A DNA stretch of 64,000 nt from Amphibalanus amphitrite. Lineage: Eukaryota > Arthropoda > Thecostraca > Balanomorpha > Balanidae. The stretch lies in contig NW_024881977.1 of NCBI RefSeq assembly GCF_019059575.1, positions 310,001 to 374,000 on the forward strand, written 5' to 3'. Shown piece after piece: positions 44,675 to 56,384 of this stretch. The notes beneath the pieces are model-generated. The model was not told where the DNA came from. It did not search any database and was given only the letters and a program-made list of their open reading frames with translations. Position numbers and translations under genes: made by a program. Positions within the stretch are counted from its first letter, which is position 1. Each line of letters begins with the position of its first letter.

Positions 44675-46285
44675 CCCTCGCCGGACCTGTTGTCGGACCC
44701 CCCACCCCCTCGGCCGGCCGAGGGGGGAGGGTTGGTACGACCCCTTTTCGCCGTTTCGCCCCTAATGGAGCTAGAGCCTCGCGGAAAAAACAAGCGTGTG
44801 CGCCGTTTCAAGACGGAACGATTGATACCCGATTTCAAGGTCCCATGTCAACCGGTAACCTCTGAGGTGGTCAAAAAGCCCAAGGTAGGGTTTGGTTTTT
44901 GGTAAATAATTTCGCATAAAATGGTCGCAGAGCAGCGATTTTGACACCATCGTGTTTGCCTGGCTCAGGCGCGTCGAATGGTATACTTTTTGTTCGGGTG
45001 AGGTCAACTTAAGGTGTTGACCTCAGGTCAAGGTCAGGTCAGCATCCTCAGGTCACGAAGTTGGTCGAAAGAGGTCATGTCGCATATCATTCGATTCGGG
45101 AGGTCTTCCCGAGTCCATTGGTGGCTTTCCCGAGTCGCTGGCTCAATTTGATCATGAGTTATTGACAAGAAACTCCTATGACCGTAGTGACGTCATAAAT
45201 GACGTCACGGAAGGTCAAAAATGCAAAAGTAAAGCATCGGATCTTGCAAGGAGTGCATGAAATCACGATTCCGTGTGCTTGAGATAGTTTGAGATCATTC
45301 CATGCGCAAAAACAACAGTTTCCTTATCTCCCCATTTACTTTTAATGGTGATGTCACGTGACCTCGAAGAGTAGCAGGCATTAGCAAAAATTGCGAGTAG
45401 GGAATGACAGAAAGATGATTAGTGGTTTGTATGGCACGGTCATTTTTAGCGGCTCGAAATAACATTTCTCAAAAAGTCTAACTTAAGAGCAAGTTGTTGT
45501 TGATTATCACTTACTTGTGTTTGGGGGTTAATAATGACTGATTTTTTTAGTTTGGCCCAAAAATTTTGACAGCATTGTGTGCGTTGATCAATTCTGAGCT
45601 CAGGGACATATATTTTATTCAGATTATAAGCCTTAGTTTTTCACAACTTCCAGCGCTATAAAGAGCGCCGGGCATTCAGTAGAGCGGCGAGGTGACAATT
45701 GCCCCTACATCATGTGGTTTACTGGCGCATATCTCGAAAAGTAGCAGGGAAAAGCAGCAAAGTACCTATATGGAACGAAAGATGAGTAATCAGCGGCTAG
45801 TATAAGATGTTTATTTTTAGCTGCTCGAAATAACGTTTTTTTTAAAGTCTATTTAAAAATTTAGATATTATTTTTATTTAGGTCTTGCAGCTGCTTGCAA
45901 AAAGCTAGCTTATGTTGCAGAAAAGCGATGCAATATGTAAGAATGTTGTTGGGACAGTGAACAACAGTGCCCTGAACTAGTCTGACAGAAAATTGCGTTC
46001 AAAACGACAACTGGTCAACTAATAAATATCAACTAAAGATTAGCATTAAAATCGGCAAATGTGGTGGCCACTAGCGAGTCTAAATAGTCTTGTGTTTGGT
46101 GACAACTGACCACCTCAATTTCGACCTTAGGGCAAAAATGGCATCGGAATCGTATTCTTCGATCAATTTGGGATTAAATGATACCTATTTTGTTCATATT
46201 GCGGACAGTCAGTTTGGGGGAATTTCTAGCGCTTTTTCGGGCTGCCGGCCTACAGTGCACTGCCGCGGGCGGCAGGCCGGCGAGA
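44675..46285. mobile_element. Probable member of the TTAA / CCCTCGCC family; right end uncertain
   Basis: Left end TTAA + CCCTCGCCGGACC at 44671 resembles 30441. G/C-runs and a shared stretch (GAGCTAGAGC, AACAAGCGTGTG against AACGAGCGTGTT) follow, then AGGTCA direct repeats at 45010-45060. A possible inverted right end GGCCGGCGAGAG lies at about 46274-46285, but no TTAA follows it, so the boundary is doubtful. Confidence 0.45.
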
Positions 46286-46662
46286 GAGGCGACGGGGTAA
46301 ATCACATCGAAAATGACACCAACTTACATCAGAAGGAGCTTGTAATTAACCTTCGCAAACGCTTCAACACGTATTGCATATACAAGGCGCAAAACAGCAG
46401 AATAAGTGGTGTTTATGAGGAAGGGTGCCCAGGCTGCGGACTCTGAGGTCATCGGCGTCAAATGATGTACCGAAGAAGTTATCACGAGACGCCACCACAC
46501 TTCGCAGTCCTCGCCAGTGTTGATTAGACGCGTGACAGGTCAGTGTTCGGTTTGATTTGCCTTCGCAACTTCAGCTCTTCATTTTTGTTGAAATCATTCA
46601 TCACGCTAAACACAGGGATTCCACAGGAAAATAGCGGCTACTCCTATCCTTTCGGTCTTTAA

Positions 46663-47738
46663 AGGTAGTGTGCCACCTTTGAAAGATTTCCCATTTTATT
46701 TTTCCTATGATAAGAAGCTTCTGTTTTTACCTAATATCGCAAAAAAAAAAATCAAAAATGGGCCTGGAATAGTGCCTTTTTCGCCTAAAAGTTTATCGGT
46801 TTTTCGATATGTATAACAACTGTAGTGGGCTGAGCTGCAAACAGGCGTCGGCAACAATCGCGAATGCGGCGCACATGTGACAATAAGCAAAGGTCATTAT
46901 AGAGTTACGACGTACGGGAATGAGTTATCAGCTGTCTAATCGTAGACAACACAATGTCGAGCCTTAAACTGTAAGCCTGTATTGGTATTGTTTCTTTTAT
47001 TTGGCTGTCGAACATTATTCATGGTTTGAAATATTATTTTATGTAAAATAATTGATATGAAAAAGCCGTCTCTTAAGTTATGACCCCATTTCACCACACG
47101 CAAGTGGCAGAAATGACAATGATCAGCTGACGCATTTTTCTTGGCCGAAGTCAGAGCGCGCGTCCCGACGCACCACCACACCGCACCACAAAGTATGAGC
47201 AGAAGCCGCGCCCAAAGCCAGAGCCCCGGTAACGTGAGATAGCCGAGTCGGGGCAGCGTGCGCTGACCCAAGCCGGGGCCGCGGCTTTGGGCGCGGTCTA
47301 CCGCATCCCCGCGGGCAGCCCCGGGCTATCACATGACACCGGGAGGACGCGCGGCCCCGGCTTGGGTCAGCGCACGCTGCCCCGACTCGGCTACCTCACG
47401 TTACCGGGGCCCTGGCTTTGGGCGCGGTCTACCGCACCACCTAACAGGCGTGTTCGAAACCGCAGGAGATGATGATGAACGGGTTTATCGAAACTTGATT
47501 GGATGAGCATATCGGTAATAGCGATTTCAGTGTGTGCATTTATTGTTCATAGTGGTGTGAAATGTGGTTGGGGTACGACCGACAACCCGTCGGGGCGAAT
47601 TTCGCACTGGGGTACTCAAAATTTGAAGAATTTAAGACGTTTCCATGAGTTTTGAAGGTATGGATAAGTTCCAAAAATCCGGTTCTCCTTATCTGGGCCA
47701 TTAACTCCATACAGTCCAGGAAAGCTGGCACACTACCT
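46663..47738. mobile_element. TTAA-flanked element with a giant internal palindrome, 1076 bp
   Basis: TTAA at 46659-46662 and 47739-47742. Ends AGGTAGTGTGCCACCTTT on the left and AGGTAGTGTGCCAGCTTT read inward from the right (17 of 18 identical). No transposase frame. The interior contains a near-perfect 77-bp-arm hairpin. Confidence 0.85.
47207..47426. repeat. 77-bp-arm GC-rich inverted repeat
   Basis: Arms 47207-47283 and 47350-47426 are inverted copies with two mismatches in 77 bases, separated by 66 bases. A shorter direct repeat, TTTGGGCGCGGTCTACCGCA, is present at about 47285 and 47417. Confidence 0.93.
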
Positions 47739-47742
47739 TTAA

Positions 47743-50101
47743 TATTGGAGTCTAGAAGAGACATCCTGCTTTAGAAGACGTTCACCGTACCCTCTGAATC
47801 CGTCTCGGCAAAGTGTTAGTGACCAGCATTGCGTGATAACTCGCCTCTAGGCTCCTATGGTGGTGAATAACACGTGCACCGGACCCTGGTCACGGGTACA
47901 CTCGGCTCACGTTTTCAACATGGCACGCTCCTGGTGCGCCTGCCCGACGGTCGAGCGGCGTTTCCGCTGTGCGTGTCTACTGCGTGTCAGTAGTGCCTAA
48001 TCGTGCAAAGCGACTCACTAGTGCGCCAGCTGACGAGTTACCAACCACTTCAGACTCGTTGCTACTATACCTACCGTATTTCGAGACTTATATTGTCGAT
48101 GGTCATGAGAGCGATTCCACTTCAAACTGAATAAAGCAGAGTGCAGATCGTTGGCCTGTCCATTTCATTTCAAGCTAGAAAGTAGAATGTTTCAATGGAG
48201 CAGAGTTTCCTGTCCCGGTTTCGACCACAACCATCCGTTCAGGTGCTTTCGGGGTTCGGGAGAATCCGGATGTCAATGTGAAACAAAAGGTGTATCAATG
48301 GAAATATGGTGACGTTACATAATACACATCCAATTCCGGCTAATCCCCGAGTTCAATCCTACTTCCAGTCCTTTAATATTGTAGATAGCAGGCTTGTACT
48401 GGTTCTAACTCTTTCGGTACATTCCGAGCATTAATTATCCATATTTGTAGCTTCATTAGAGTGCCGTCCTGACAGCTAACAACGCGCCTTGACCGCGCCT
48501 GCCCACACGACTGATGGCTCGAATCTCACTCGCCATGGCCCGTCTGACGTCAGCAAAAACGGGCCGACACAAACGGTTCGTCTGGCAATCGGTGCAGGCC
48601 ATTCAGTGGTGGGGGAGGGAGGCCCGGATCCCCCGGGGGCCGCCAGTCGTCCCACCCACCGCACCTCGCGGCACGGGGAACTGGGTCACATTTCATCGGG
48701 GGTCGGCGGCGGCCCCACCCCACCTGGCCACTCCGTCCGGAGTCCTGCAGTGCCCCTCCGCCCACACAGAGCGCCAGCAGAAGAATTCGCGGCGTGTCAC
48801 GATGGCGCAACTAACAGCGGGACGGGGTGGGGCGGGGTGGCCGTGAGAGCGTCGGCGGCCGCCACGGCCGGTGGGCCGGCCCCTCCCTGCCTGCTGGCCG
48901 TCACCTGACTGATGGGTGCCCGCTGTCCACCGGACCACAGCACCCCATCAGCAGGTAATGGCCAGCTCGCCTCAAATAACGGCCGAAAGAATGGCGCAAA
49001 TCCGAGCGGATGCGATACCATTAAGAACTCTCACAGCACACGTGATCTATGATTTGTAATATCGCACAAACATACACAAACACTTTCCCTCTGAGCAGCA
49101 AAAAGGCTTGAACGTCACCGTTTCCACTGAATAGTTAAGATCTTCGATGAACATTGCCACCACTCCACACTTACATCTGCAAGGTTCCGGCCGTTGGTGT
49201 TGATGGGACCGACAAGCGCGGGCTCTTGGTCTCTCATTCATTTAGCAGAAATCGTGCCTACTTTTCGAATGCTCATGCTATTGCCATCTTCTTATACGCA
49301 ACAAGTTCATATGACAATAATTCATCCGTTTAGGATGAATTATTGTTTATTCATATTAGGATCCGTATTAGAATATCTGTTTAGGATGAATCGTGGGCGC
49401 CATCTGATATTATTATTGTCAGTATTTTCTATCGTAGATTGTCACTTGTTCAACTCGGATTGCATTAGACTATGCATGAGACTAGGGTGAAATGGGAATT
49501 CAACTGGAGGGGAATAGCGAGAGCGACGCATGGTGGCATTAAACACCTTCATCTACACAGCACACTGAATAACTATGCTATCTTTAGGGAAAAACTGATC
49601 ATCTCTGCAACACACCGCGTCGCCGGACACTGCATCATTGCCCGCCGCGAAGGTCAGCTGACGTCACTTGGGGTACCGGTGACGTCACCGATGGAGGGCG
49701 TGACGCGGAACAGACGGCCGTTTCTCCAGAAATGGGTCACTGCCGGAGGGCGTCGTCCGCAGCAGCGGCGCCCGACTGTCTGCGAGAGGGGCGCCGTTGC
49801 GCGCCCGCCGATGTCACAGCCATTGGCCTAGCGACCGTCGCCAGCGCTAGGACCCAACGGAGGACCTATGAGCTGGATCTATAAGCACGTTGACGTGGGG
49901 TGGCTAGATTCCCCCCCCCCCCCTCTGACTATTCGCGATAGATTGACGACTAATGATGAAATCGCCCGACAATTTTTTTTAAGTTCTGTAATTAATTTAG
50001 CATGGTCTGTGAAACTTCCGTTAGGCTTCACAGATACCTTACTTAGATGTGAACAATTCGTGATGCTATTAAAAAAAAAAAAATCCGGACCAAAAAGAGG
50101 C
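47743..50101. other. Intergenic, no gene recognised; GC-rich islands
   Basis: GC-rich islands lie at about 48480-48950 and 49610-49860; the second includes two TGACGTCA-like sites (near 49670 and 49690). No supportable coding sequence. A C-run is at 49911-49922. Confidence 0.4.
49314..49346. repeat. Perfect 14-bp-stem hairpin
   Basis: ACAATAATTCATCC (49314-49327) and its exact reverse complement (49333-49346) are separated by GTTTA. A partial third copy, TTTAGGATGAATC, follows at about 49380. Confidence 0.9.
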
Positions 50102-50105
50102 TTAA

Positions 50106-50572
50106 AGGGACCCTCCCACCTTCAAAAAAGTTAATGAATTGGCATGAAAGTGATGTCGCTCGGTTCAGAAAGAGCAAAAACGAATATCTACCAAATTTCA
50201 TCGAAAAATATTCACCGGTTTTCAAGATATTAGACTTTTACTTTTGTTTACTTTTTGGGATCTCCGCTGTTCCTAGCGACTTTATTTGAAAGTGCGGCAT
50301 TTGTTGCGCGCAAAGCAGCATATACCACCGCGTGCTGCCAAACGTTTTAGTAAAAGATTTAAAAATCGTTAGATCTCCGCTGACGTCACAAATTCTAAGG
50401 GGGCATACCAATGCATTAGCCCCTTAGAATCCGAAAACTGCAAGTTTGAAATTCCATATCTCCGAATTAAAGCATTTTTCGATGTTGTGAATGCCCAAAC
50501 CGGTATTTTCAGGCCATGGCCACCAATTTGGCTATCTCAACTCAAAACTAATGTTAAGGTGGGAGGGTCCCT
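50106..50572. mobile_element. TTAA-flanked MITE with AGGGACCCTCCCACC ends, 467 bp
   Basis: TTAA at 50102-50105 and 50573-50576. Inverted ends AGGGACCCTCCCACCTT are perfect over 17 bases. No coding capacity. A truncated relative is at 2079-2194. Confidence 0.88.
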
Positions 50573-50825
50573 TTAATATAACACCATATAAAATGTACGT
50601 AGGATTTTCCCAGCGATTTTCACGTAAAATCCATCGAAGGGGTCACACGAGAAGCTCTAAAACTTGGCTAACTTGGATGTTAAAAGAAAGGCTTTTGATT
50701 CGTAGATCTCAGAAATCCTAGTTGAAAAACCAATCAATTTTTCATTAAAAAAATGCGACGTAGCTATAACCATGACTATGAAGATAACTATATAACTATA
50801 TAACTATAACTATATAACTATAACT

Positions 50826-51674
50826 ATGAAGACAGTTGAAGATCTCTCAACTCAAATTAAGGTGGACCAGCAAAACAAAGTACTGAGAGCTAGCTCAGAT
50901 GATTCAGCAAGCTTGGGTGCAGGAACCAAAGTTGATGAACAGAAGAATGAAGCCTGTACAGCAAGCACACCACCTGAAGCTTCTGAAATGGCTGGGCTCC
51001 CTGCCCAAGGATCGTCCTGCGGTCCTGGCGACTCTTATGCTGCTTCCAGCAGCAAGAGCACATGTGGTGGTACACCAAAGCGAGATCAGGAAATTCTATC
51101 AAAGAAGAGTGATGCTACTCCAACACCCCACTACAACGGCCAAGGAGCTAGGCCAAAGGAAAAATCAGAAGTCAAGTCCCAACAAGCCAAGGGAAGTTCT
51201 CCAGCAGAAGAGAGACCAAACAGACCTACATATGCTGACATAGCAGGCGAATGGAAGACTATGAAGAGAGTAGCGGGCAAACTTAAAGCTGTGACAGAAA
51301 TGACAGAAGACGAGAAAATGCTAGATGAGGCTAAACAGGAAAACAAACTCATGAATAAGATGAACGACAAGAAGAAAAACCATATCAATGGAACTATGAA
51401 AAACACTGGACTCCCAACTATAAAAAAGAAAAGGTTTGCCAGCATATTTGCATCGAGATTCGACCCAAAAGTGAAGAAAGAGGACCTTCGACAGTATTTG
51501 GAGGAGAGACTGGAAACCAAGGTGATGGTATCAGATGTGAAGACCCGTTACAACACCTACACTTCATTTCATGTGTTGTGTGAATGTTCAGATCCAAAGT
51601 TACTACTTTGTGATGAGATATGGCCTGAGGGGTCCTATGTCAGGTGGTGGAAGGAGGACTTTCAGAAAATGTAA
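50826..51674 (+). CDS. LINE ORF1 protein, 282 aa
   Basis: Probable nucleic-acid-binding partner of the LINE reverse transcriptase. Residues 1-130 are polar and low complexity; about 155-200 are highly charged (KMNDKKKNH). The C-terminal part, from about 203 (KKRFASIFASRFDPKVKKED) to the end (WPEGSYVRWWKEDF), resembles the folded C-terminal region of CR1/L2-type ORF1 proteins as I recall them. No zinc knuckle is visible. Several ATGs lie near the start; the one given is the first. Confidence 0.75.
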   Translation: MKTVEDLSTQIKVDQQNKVLRASSDDSASLGAGTKVDEQKNEACTASTPPEASEMAGLPAQGSSCGPGDSYAASSSKSTCGGTPKRDQEILSKKSDATPTPHYNGQGARPKEKSEVKSQQAKGSSPAEERPNRPTYADIAGEWKTMKRVAGKLKAVTEMTEDEKMLDEAKQENKLMNKMNDKKKNHINGTMKNTGLPTIKKKRFASIFASRFDPKVKKEDLRQYLEERLETKVMVSDVKTRYNTYTSFHVLCECSDPKLLLCDEIWPEGSYVRWWKEDFQKM

Positions 51675-51725
51675 GTAAATGTAAGTGGATCCCTATCAGT
51701 GGACAAACTAGTTTAGATCTCAGAA

Positions 51726-54560
51726 ATGATGGAAAATCTTAAAGTTGCTTCCTGTAATTGTAGGGGACTTCCAAAAGATAGCAGGTCCCTTTCCTTAAGG
51801 CCTGACTTGATTTCTCTTTTGAATCAAAATGATATTATTTGTTTACAAGAAACATGGTACTATCATCAGGAACTTGCCAATCTAAATTCGCTTGATTCAC
51901 GTTTCATTGGAATTGGGGTTTCTGGTGTGGACTTAAGTCAAGGCTTCATTACTGGTCATGCTCCAGGAGGTGTGGCCATCCTTTATAGAAAGTCAATATC
52001 AACAGTTGTGAAACCTTTGCTAACTGAGCTAGATTGGTGTGTAGGTGTTAATGTAAAAAATGATGGGAAAAGCTTCACTCTTATAACAATTTATTTACCC
52101 TATCAATGTCCAGAGAATGAGAATGAATACCAAGATAAACTAGGCCAGCTCACTTTGACATTAAATGGCATTGAAACAAGCTCTTTTTTAATTATAGGTG
52201 ATTGGAATGCTAATCTAGGGTTGCATGGACAGAATATGTTTGCAAAACATATGCTAGAGTTTTGCAAAGATCACACTCTGAACATTTCAAGCTTTACCAT
52301 GCTGCCACCAGATAGCTTTTCTTTTGTAAGTGATAGCTGGGGTTCAAAATCCTGGTTGGATCATGCAGTCTCAAGTGCGGACCTGCATAGAGTAATAACT
52401 GAGATGCATATAGATTATGGCATATCCCAAGAGGACCACATGCCTTTGTGCCTCACTCTTTCAGTGGATCAGCTCCCAGAGGTCACTGATGATGATCATT
52501 TTCATGCAGTTGTCAATTGGGACAACTTCAGCACCAGTGCCTTGCTTAAGTTCAATGAATTAACAGATGAGTACTTAAAAGATGTACCGATGCTTCCAGG
52601 TTTGACATGTGCTGAAGGGAATTGCAAGTTAAAGGAGCACATGAATGATATAAATGAGACATATGAGCAAATAATTGATTGCCTGCGAATAGCTAGCCAT
52701 GAGATGATGCAGAGAGATAGGAGACATTCACACCCTCAAGGTAAGCCTGGTTGGAATAGATTTGTAAAAGACAAGTATGATCATTCTAGGGAAACATTTC
52801 TGCTATGGAAAGCATCTGGAATGCCTCGGGATGGTCCCATCTATCAGGCACACATTCAAGCTAAGCTTGAATGTAAAAGAGCGATACGCTTCATCAAAAG
52901 GTATGAAAACGAATTACGACAGGAGTCTTTGGCTTCAAAATTTGTTGATAAGGATGTTAAGAGTTTTTGGAAGGAAGTAAGCAATGTCAAAGGAGCAAAG
53001 ATCCCGAGACCAAATACGATTAATGACGTATCAGGTGAAGCTAACATTGCTTCTTTATGGCAAACACATTTTAAGGATCTGCTTAACTCCGTGCCAGATA
53101 GCATGACAGACAAAGATAACGTATGGAATACAGAAGAGGATAATGAAATAGTACCTGTTACTGTTGAGGAGGTCAGGCATGCTTTGTTCGAGCTGAAGAA
53201 GGGTAAGGCAGGTGGTCCTGATCAAATATCTCCTGAGCATCTCCTACATGCTTCACATAGGCTTGTGACATTACTATGCTTGTGTTTCAATGCTTTCCTT
53301 CTTCATGGTTTCCTCCCAAGGTCTTTGATGACGGTGAGCATTGTTCCAATAGTAAAGAACAAAGCTGCTTCGATCACCGAAATGAATAACTATAGACCTG
53401 TGGCAACCCCTAACATGGTGAGTAAGCTTTTCGAGGTAGTACTGCAAAAACGACTTGAGAATTATTTGTTGACACAGGACAACCAGTTTGGCTTTAAAAA
53501 GAACCTTGGTACAGACCAATGCATTTACACTTTGAAAGAGATAGTTGAAAAGTATAAGTCAATGAATAGCATTGTCCATCTGTGTTTTCTTGATGCAAGC
53601 AAGGCGTTTGACCGTGTTAATCATAAAATTCTCTTTCAGAGGCTTTCAGAGAGAGGTGTTCCTTATGTGTACCTAAGATTGCTTGCGTTCTGGTACCAAG
53701 AGCAAGAAATGGTCATTAAATGGGGATCCACTTTTTCAGGAAAGTTTAAAGTGTCCAATGGTGTCCGGCAGGGAGGTATCTTGTCACCTCCCCTTTTCAA
53801 CGTGTTTATAGATGAGTTGTCTAGCAGATTAAATGAAATGGGCATAGGTTGTCTGATAGGTCGGAAATTGGTCAATCACTTGATGTATGCTGATGATGTG
53901 GTGCTTATCTCTCCATCAAGTGCAGGGATGCAAAAACTGTTGAATGTTTGCCATGAATTTGGTATAGCAAATGATGTTGTGTATAATAGTTCAAAAAGTG
54001 TTGCAATGTCATGTAGATCGAAAGGGATGAGGAATGTCAAAATACCTGATTTTATGTTAGGGCCCATGCCGTTAGTATGTGTTGATAAAGTTAAATATCT
54101 TGGGCATATCATAGAGGAAGACATGACTGATGATCTAGATATTGCCAATCAGAACAGAGGTTTATTTGTCAGAGGGAATATGATCATAAGGATGTTTCAC
54201 ATGTGTACTGTAGATGTCAAACTGAAACTATTTGAGACTTACTGTTCATCGATGTACTGTGCACACCTGTGGTGGAACTATAGGAAGGCAACTATGAATC
54301 GACTCATTGTGAGCTATCACAACCTTCTTAAACGACTTATCGGGTTATCTAAATTTGAGAGTACGAGTATGACATGTGCATATTTTAGAGTGCTGAATTG
54401 TGAAAGCGTGTTCAGGAAACTTATTTATAAGTTTCTGAGAAGACTTGAAGAGAGCCCCAATAGCATCATTGAATCAATCAATTCAGGGGATCTCCGTTTC
54501 AGATCAAAACTGAGACGTTTTTGGCTCAGTAAGCTCTATTGTCATGCTGTGCTACATTGA
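51726..54560 (+). CDS. LINE ORF2 endonuclease/reverse transcriptase, 944 aa
   Basis: Nicks the target and copies the LINE RNA. An N-terminal APE-type endonuclease has VASCNCRG near 8, LQETW near 41, GDWN at 158-161, SWLDHAVS near 215 and EDHMPL near 238. The reverse transcriptase has NNYRPVA, FLDASKAFDRVNH, GVRQGGILSPPLFN and YADD at 721-724, followed by the usual KYLGHII thumb motif. There is no RNase H domain and no stop or frameshift, so it may be functional. Two ATGs stand in tandem at the start. Confidence 0.92.
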   Translation: MMENLKVASCNCRGLPKDSRSLSLRPDLISLLNQNDIICLQETWYYHQELANLNSLDSRFIGIGVSGVDLSQGFITGHAPGGVAILYRKSISTVVKPLLTELDWCVGVNVKNDGKSFTLITIYLPYQCPENENEYQDKLGQLTLTLNGIETSSFLIIGDWNANLGLHGQNMFAKHMLEFCKDHTLNISSFTMLPPDSFSFVSDSWGSKSWLDHAVSSADLHRVITEMHIDYGISQEDHMPLCLTLSVDQLPEVTDDDHFHAVVNWDNFSTSALLKFNELTDEYLKDVPMLPGLTCAEGNCKLKEHMNDINETYEQIIDCLRIASHEMMQRDRRHSHPQGKPGWNRFVKDKYDHSRETFLLWKASGMPRDGPIYQAHIQAKLECKRAIRFIKRYENELRQESLASKFVDKDVKSFWKEVSNVKGAKIPRPNTINDVSGEANIASLWQTHFKDLLNSVPDSMTDKDNVWNTEEDNEIVPVTVEEVRHALFELKKGKAGGPDQISPEHLLHASHRLVTLLCLCFNAFLLHGFLPRSLMTVSIVPIVKNKAASITEMNNYRPVATPNMVSKLFEVVLQKRLENYLLTQDNQFGFKKNLGTDQCIYTLKEIVEKYKSMNSIVHLCFLDASKAFDRVNHKILFQRLSERGVPYVYLRLLAFWYQEQEMVIKWGSTFSGKFKVSNGVRQGGILSPPLFNVFIDELSSRLNEMGIGCLIGRKLVNHLMYADDVVLISPSSAGMQKLLNVCHEFGIANDVVYNSSKSVAMSCRSKGMRNVKIPDFMLGPMPLVCVDKVKYLGHIIEEDMTDDLDIANQNRGLFVRGNMIIRMFHMCTVDVKLKLFETYCSSMYCAHLWWNYRKATMNRLIVSYHNLLKRLIGLSKFESTSMTCAYFRVLNCESVFRKLIYKFLRRLEESPNSIIESINSGDLRFRSKLRRFWLSKLYCHAVLH

Positions 54561-54672
54561 ATGTGCATCGACTGGGAGTGTGCCTTAACCGATGTTTGTT
54601 GTTGTTCATCCATCATCCATCTGGTACATCCATCATCAACTCATAGCAATGGACTGTTAGTCTGAAATACAA

Positions 54673-54696
54673 ATCTATCTATCTATCTATCTATCT
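54673..54696 (+). repeat. (ATCT)6 tail of the LINE
   Basis: Six tandem ATCT units immediately downstream of the LINE 3' region, as in LINE groups that end in short repeats rather than poly(A). Confidence 0.85.
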
Positions 54697-55079
54697 AACC
54701 ATACAACCACTGCGCTAAGTTACAAAAAATGTTTCATATTTTGCCTCCCAAAACAAACGTAATTGCTGCCAGGCCGTTTCGGTGACACATTTCACGGTGA
54801 CGTTCACGTTCACGGTGACGTTTAGGTAACCGACACCGCCTCCTGCGTGTCGCTGCGATACTTTAGTTTCAGAGATTACGCCTAAACACAGGGTCCGGTA
54901 AAAGTTTTGTCCTCTACCTATCACAACACTTTTCGGTTCCCAATCGTTGATAACCATATGGAATTACAGTTTTGGTTGCACCCCAGCATTGCACGGTCTT
55001 TGACCGCGGGACATGATGTCACAAACGGACCTCGGGCCATTGGTCACCGAGCTACGGTCGGTTTCGCACAGATTGTTCA

Positions 55080-55834
55080 CCCGAACCGCCGCGTCGAAAA
55101 ATGAAGGTTTGAAGTGTTTTTCTCGATGAGCTGAACCAGACAGTCGACATGCTCCAGGCCAAAATGACACAGCGTGCCATTGCTGATCAGTTGAGACATC
55201 TATCTGCACAGTCTGCAGTTCGTGGAATAAGAATACAGCTGCTGGCAGCGTTGCTGATCGTTACAGTTTGGGCATACGGCCATCATTTCGCCCGTGGCAG
55301 AAGTCACATTGAGAAAGGCGGCCGGGAAGAAGGGCTGCAGTTGGTGACAAAATTGGCAAAGTGGCTTACGCGCAACGACCATCCCCTCTCCCAAACAGGA
55401 CCGTGGGACGCCATTGGATGAGCTCTCTGAAGCTCATTACCTACAAGAGCCTCCAGCGGCTCAGGTCTACGTCGACGCATGGTCGAGCATGGTCGATGAC
55501 AATGACGTAGACATGCTTTTTCATGTAGGACGACGCGCCAGGTCATCGCTCTGCCAAGGCCCAGTGGTGGTGCGAATCGAACCTGCCGGAGTTCTGAAGG
55601 AAGGAAGTGTTAGCCGGCTACAACCCAGACCAAATCCTGATTGAGAGATTTTGGGCTATCGTCCAGCAGGGCCCGGACAAACGGAAGCCGGCGGCCATCC
55701 TCGGCGTCCTGCCGTTACAGCTCAAACGGGCATGGTCGAAAATCAAGCCGTCTGTGCTGCACAACCTGGTTGCCAGCATGCCAAATTGTGTTCGTGTGTC
55801 GATTTCTATACGTGGGGAATATACTGGACGCTAA
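55080..55834 (+). pseudogene. Broken Tc1/mariner-type transposase, copy 1
   Basis: Fragments in shifting frames: MTQRAIADQLRHLS (helix-turn-helix-like, about 55170), a DDAPGHRSAK-like catalytic block near 55530 and NPDQILIERFWAIVQQ with RAWSKIKPSVLHNLVASMP near 55625-55800. These motifs and their order fit the IS630-Tc1-mariner superfamily. Frameshifts and stops make it non-functional. No flanking inverted repeats were identified. Confidence 0.75.
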
Positions 55835-56384
55835 AAGGGATCGCCACCTCTTAGAGAGCAACTCAGAGAGCACATCTTTTGAAAGGATAAAACTCATGCC
55901 GGGCCTTGCAACGCGTTAAACGCCTCCATCAATGACGTTCAGATGGATGCCCAGTAAAACTCGCCTCACACACTTCTCCAGCATGTCATTTTTCATTTAT
56001 GACTGATCAAATTGAGCATGTCAAACAGATTACAGACGTCGCAATGTCCAATGAACAATTTATAGTGTGTATTATCCCCCCCCCCCCATTGTAAAAGTAT
56101 ATGCAGCCATTGATGGTAAAACTGGATAAGCGTCACCCTTTCCAGCCTCCTATTGGAAAATCAGCCACTAAGATGGATAAAAAAGACAAAATAACTACAA
56201 CCGCATCTTTCATGGAATCACAAATACCTCAAAATTCATTAAACACTTTTCTGACTTATTGCAGTCAGCTTGGTCAAAACTGCTAACCAAATATATGACT
56301 AAGATGTAAAATAAAACGAAGAATCTCCCTGCATAGACGTTTACCCTACATCCCTCAGCGTCTCGTGGCTGGAGCCGGCCGCTC

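Larger units (their letters stand above)
50577..54696 (+). mobile_element. LINE (non-LTR retrotransposon), apparently full length
   Basis: Two intact frames in the same direction, 51 bases apart, ending in a short tetranucleotide tail (ATCT)6. The 5' boundary is not certain; 50577-50825 includes ATAACTAT-type simple repeats at about 50775-50828. No target duplication was recognised. ORF2 carries endonuclease and reverse transcriptase without RNase H. The microsatellite tail and ORF1 type suggest a CR1/L2-group element, which is inference. Confidence 0.85.

Noticed and set aside
55566-55586. tRNA-like B-box (GGTTCGATTCG on the minus strand)
   Set aside because: It lies inside the broken transposase coding region with no A-box or cloverleaf around it.
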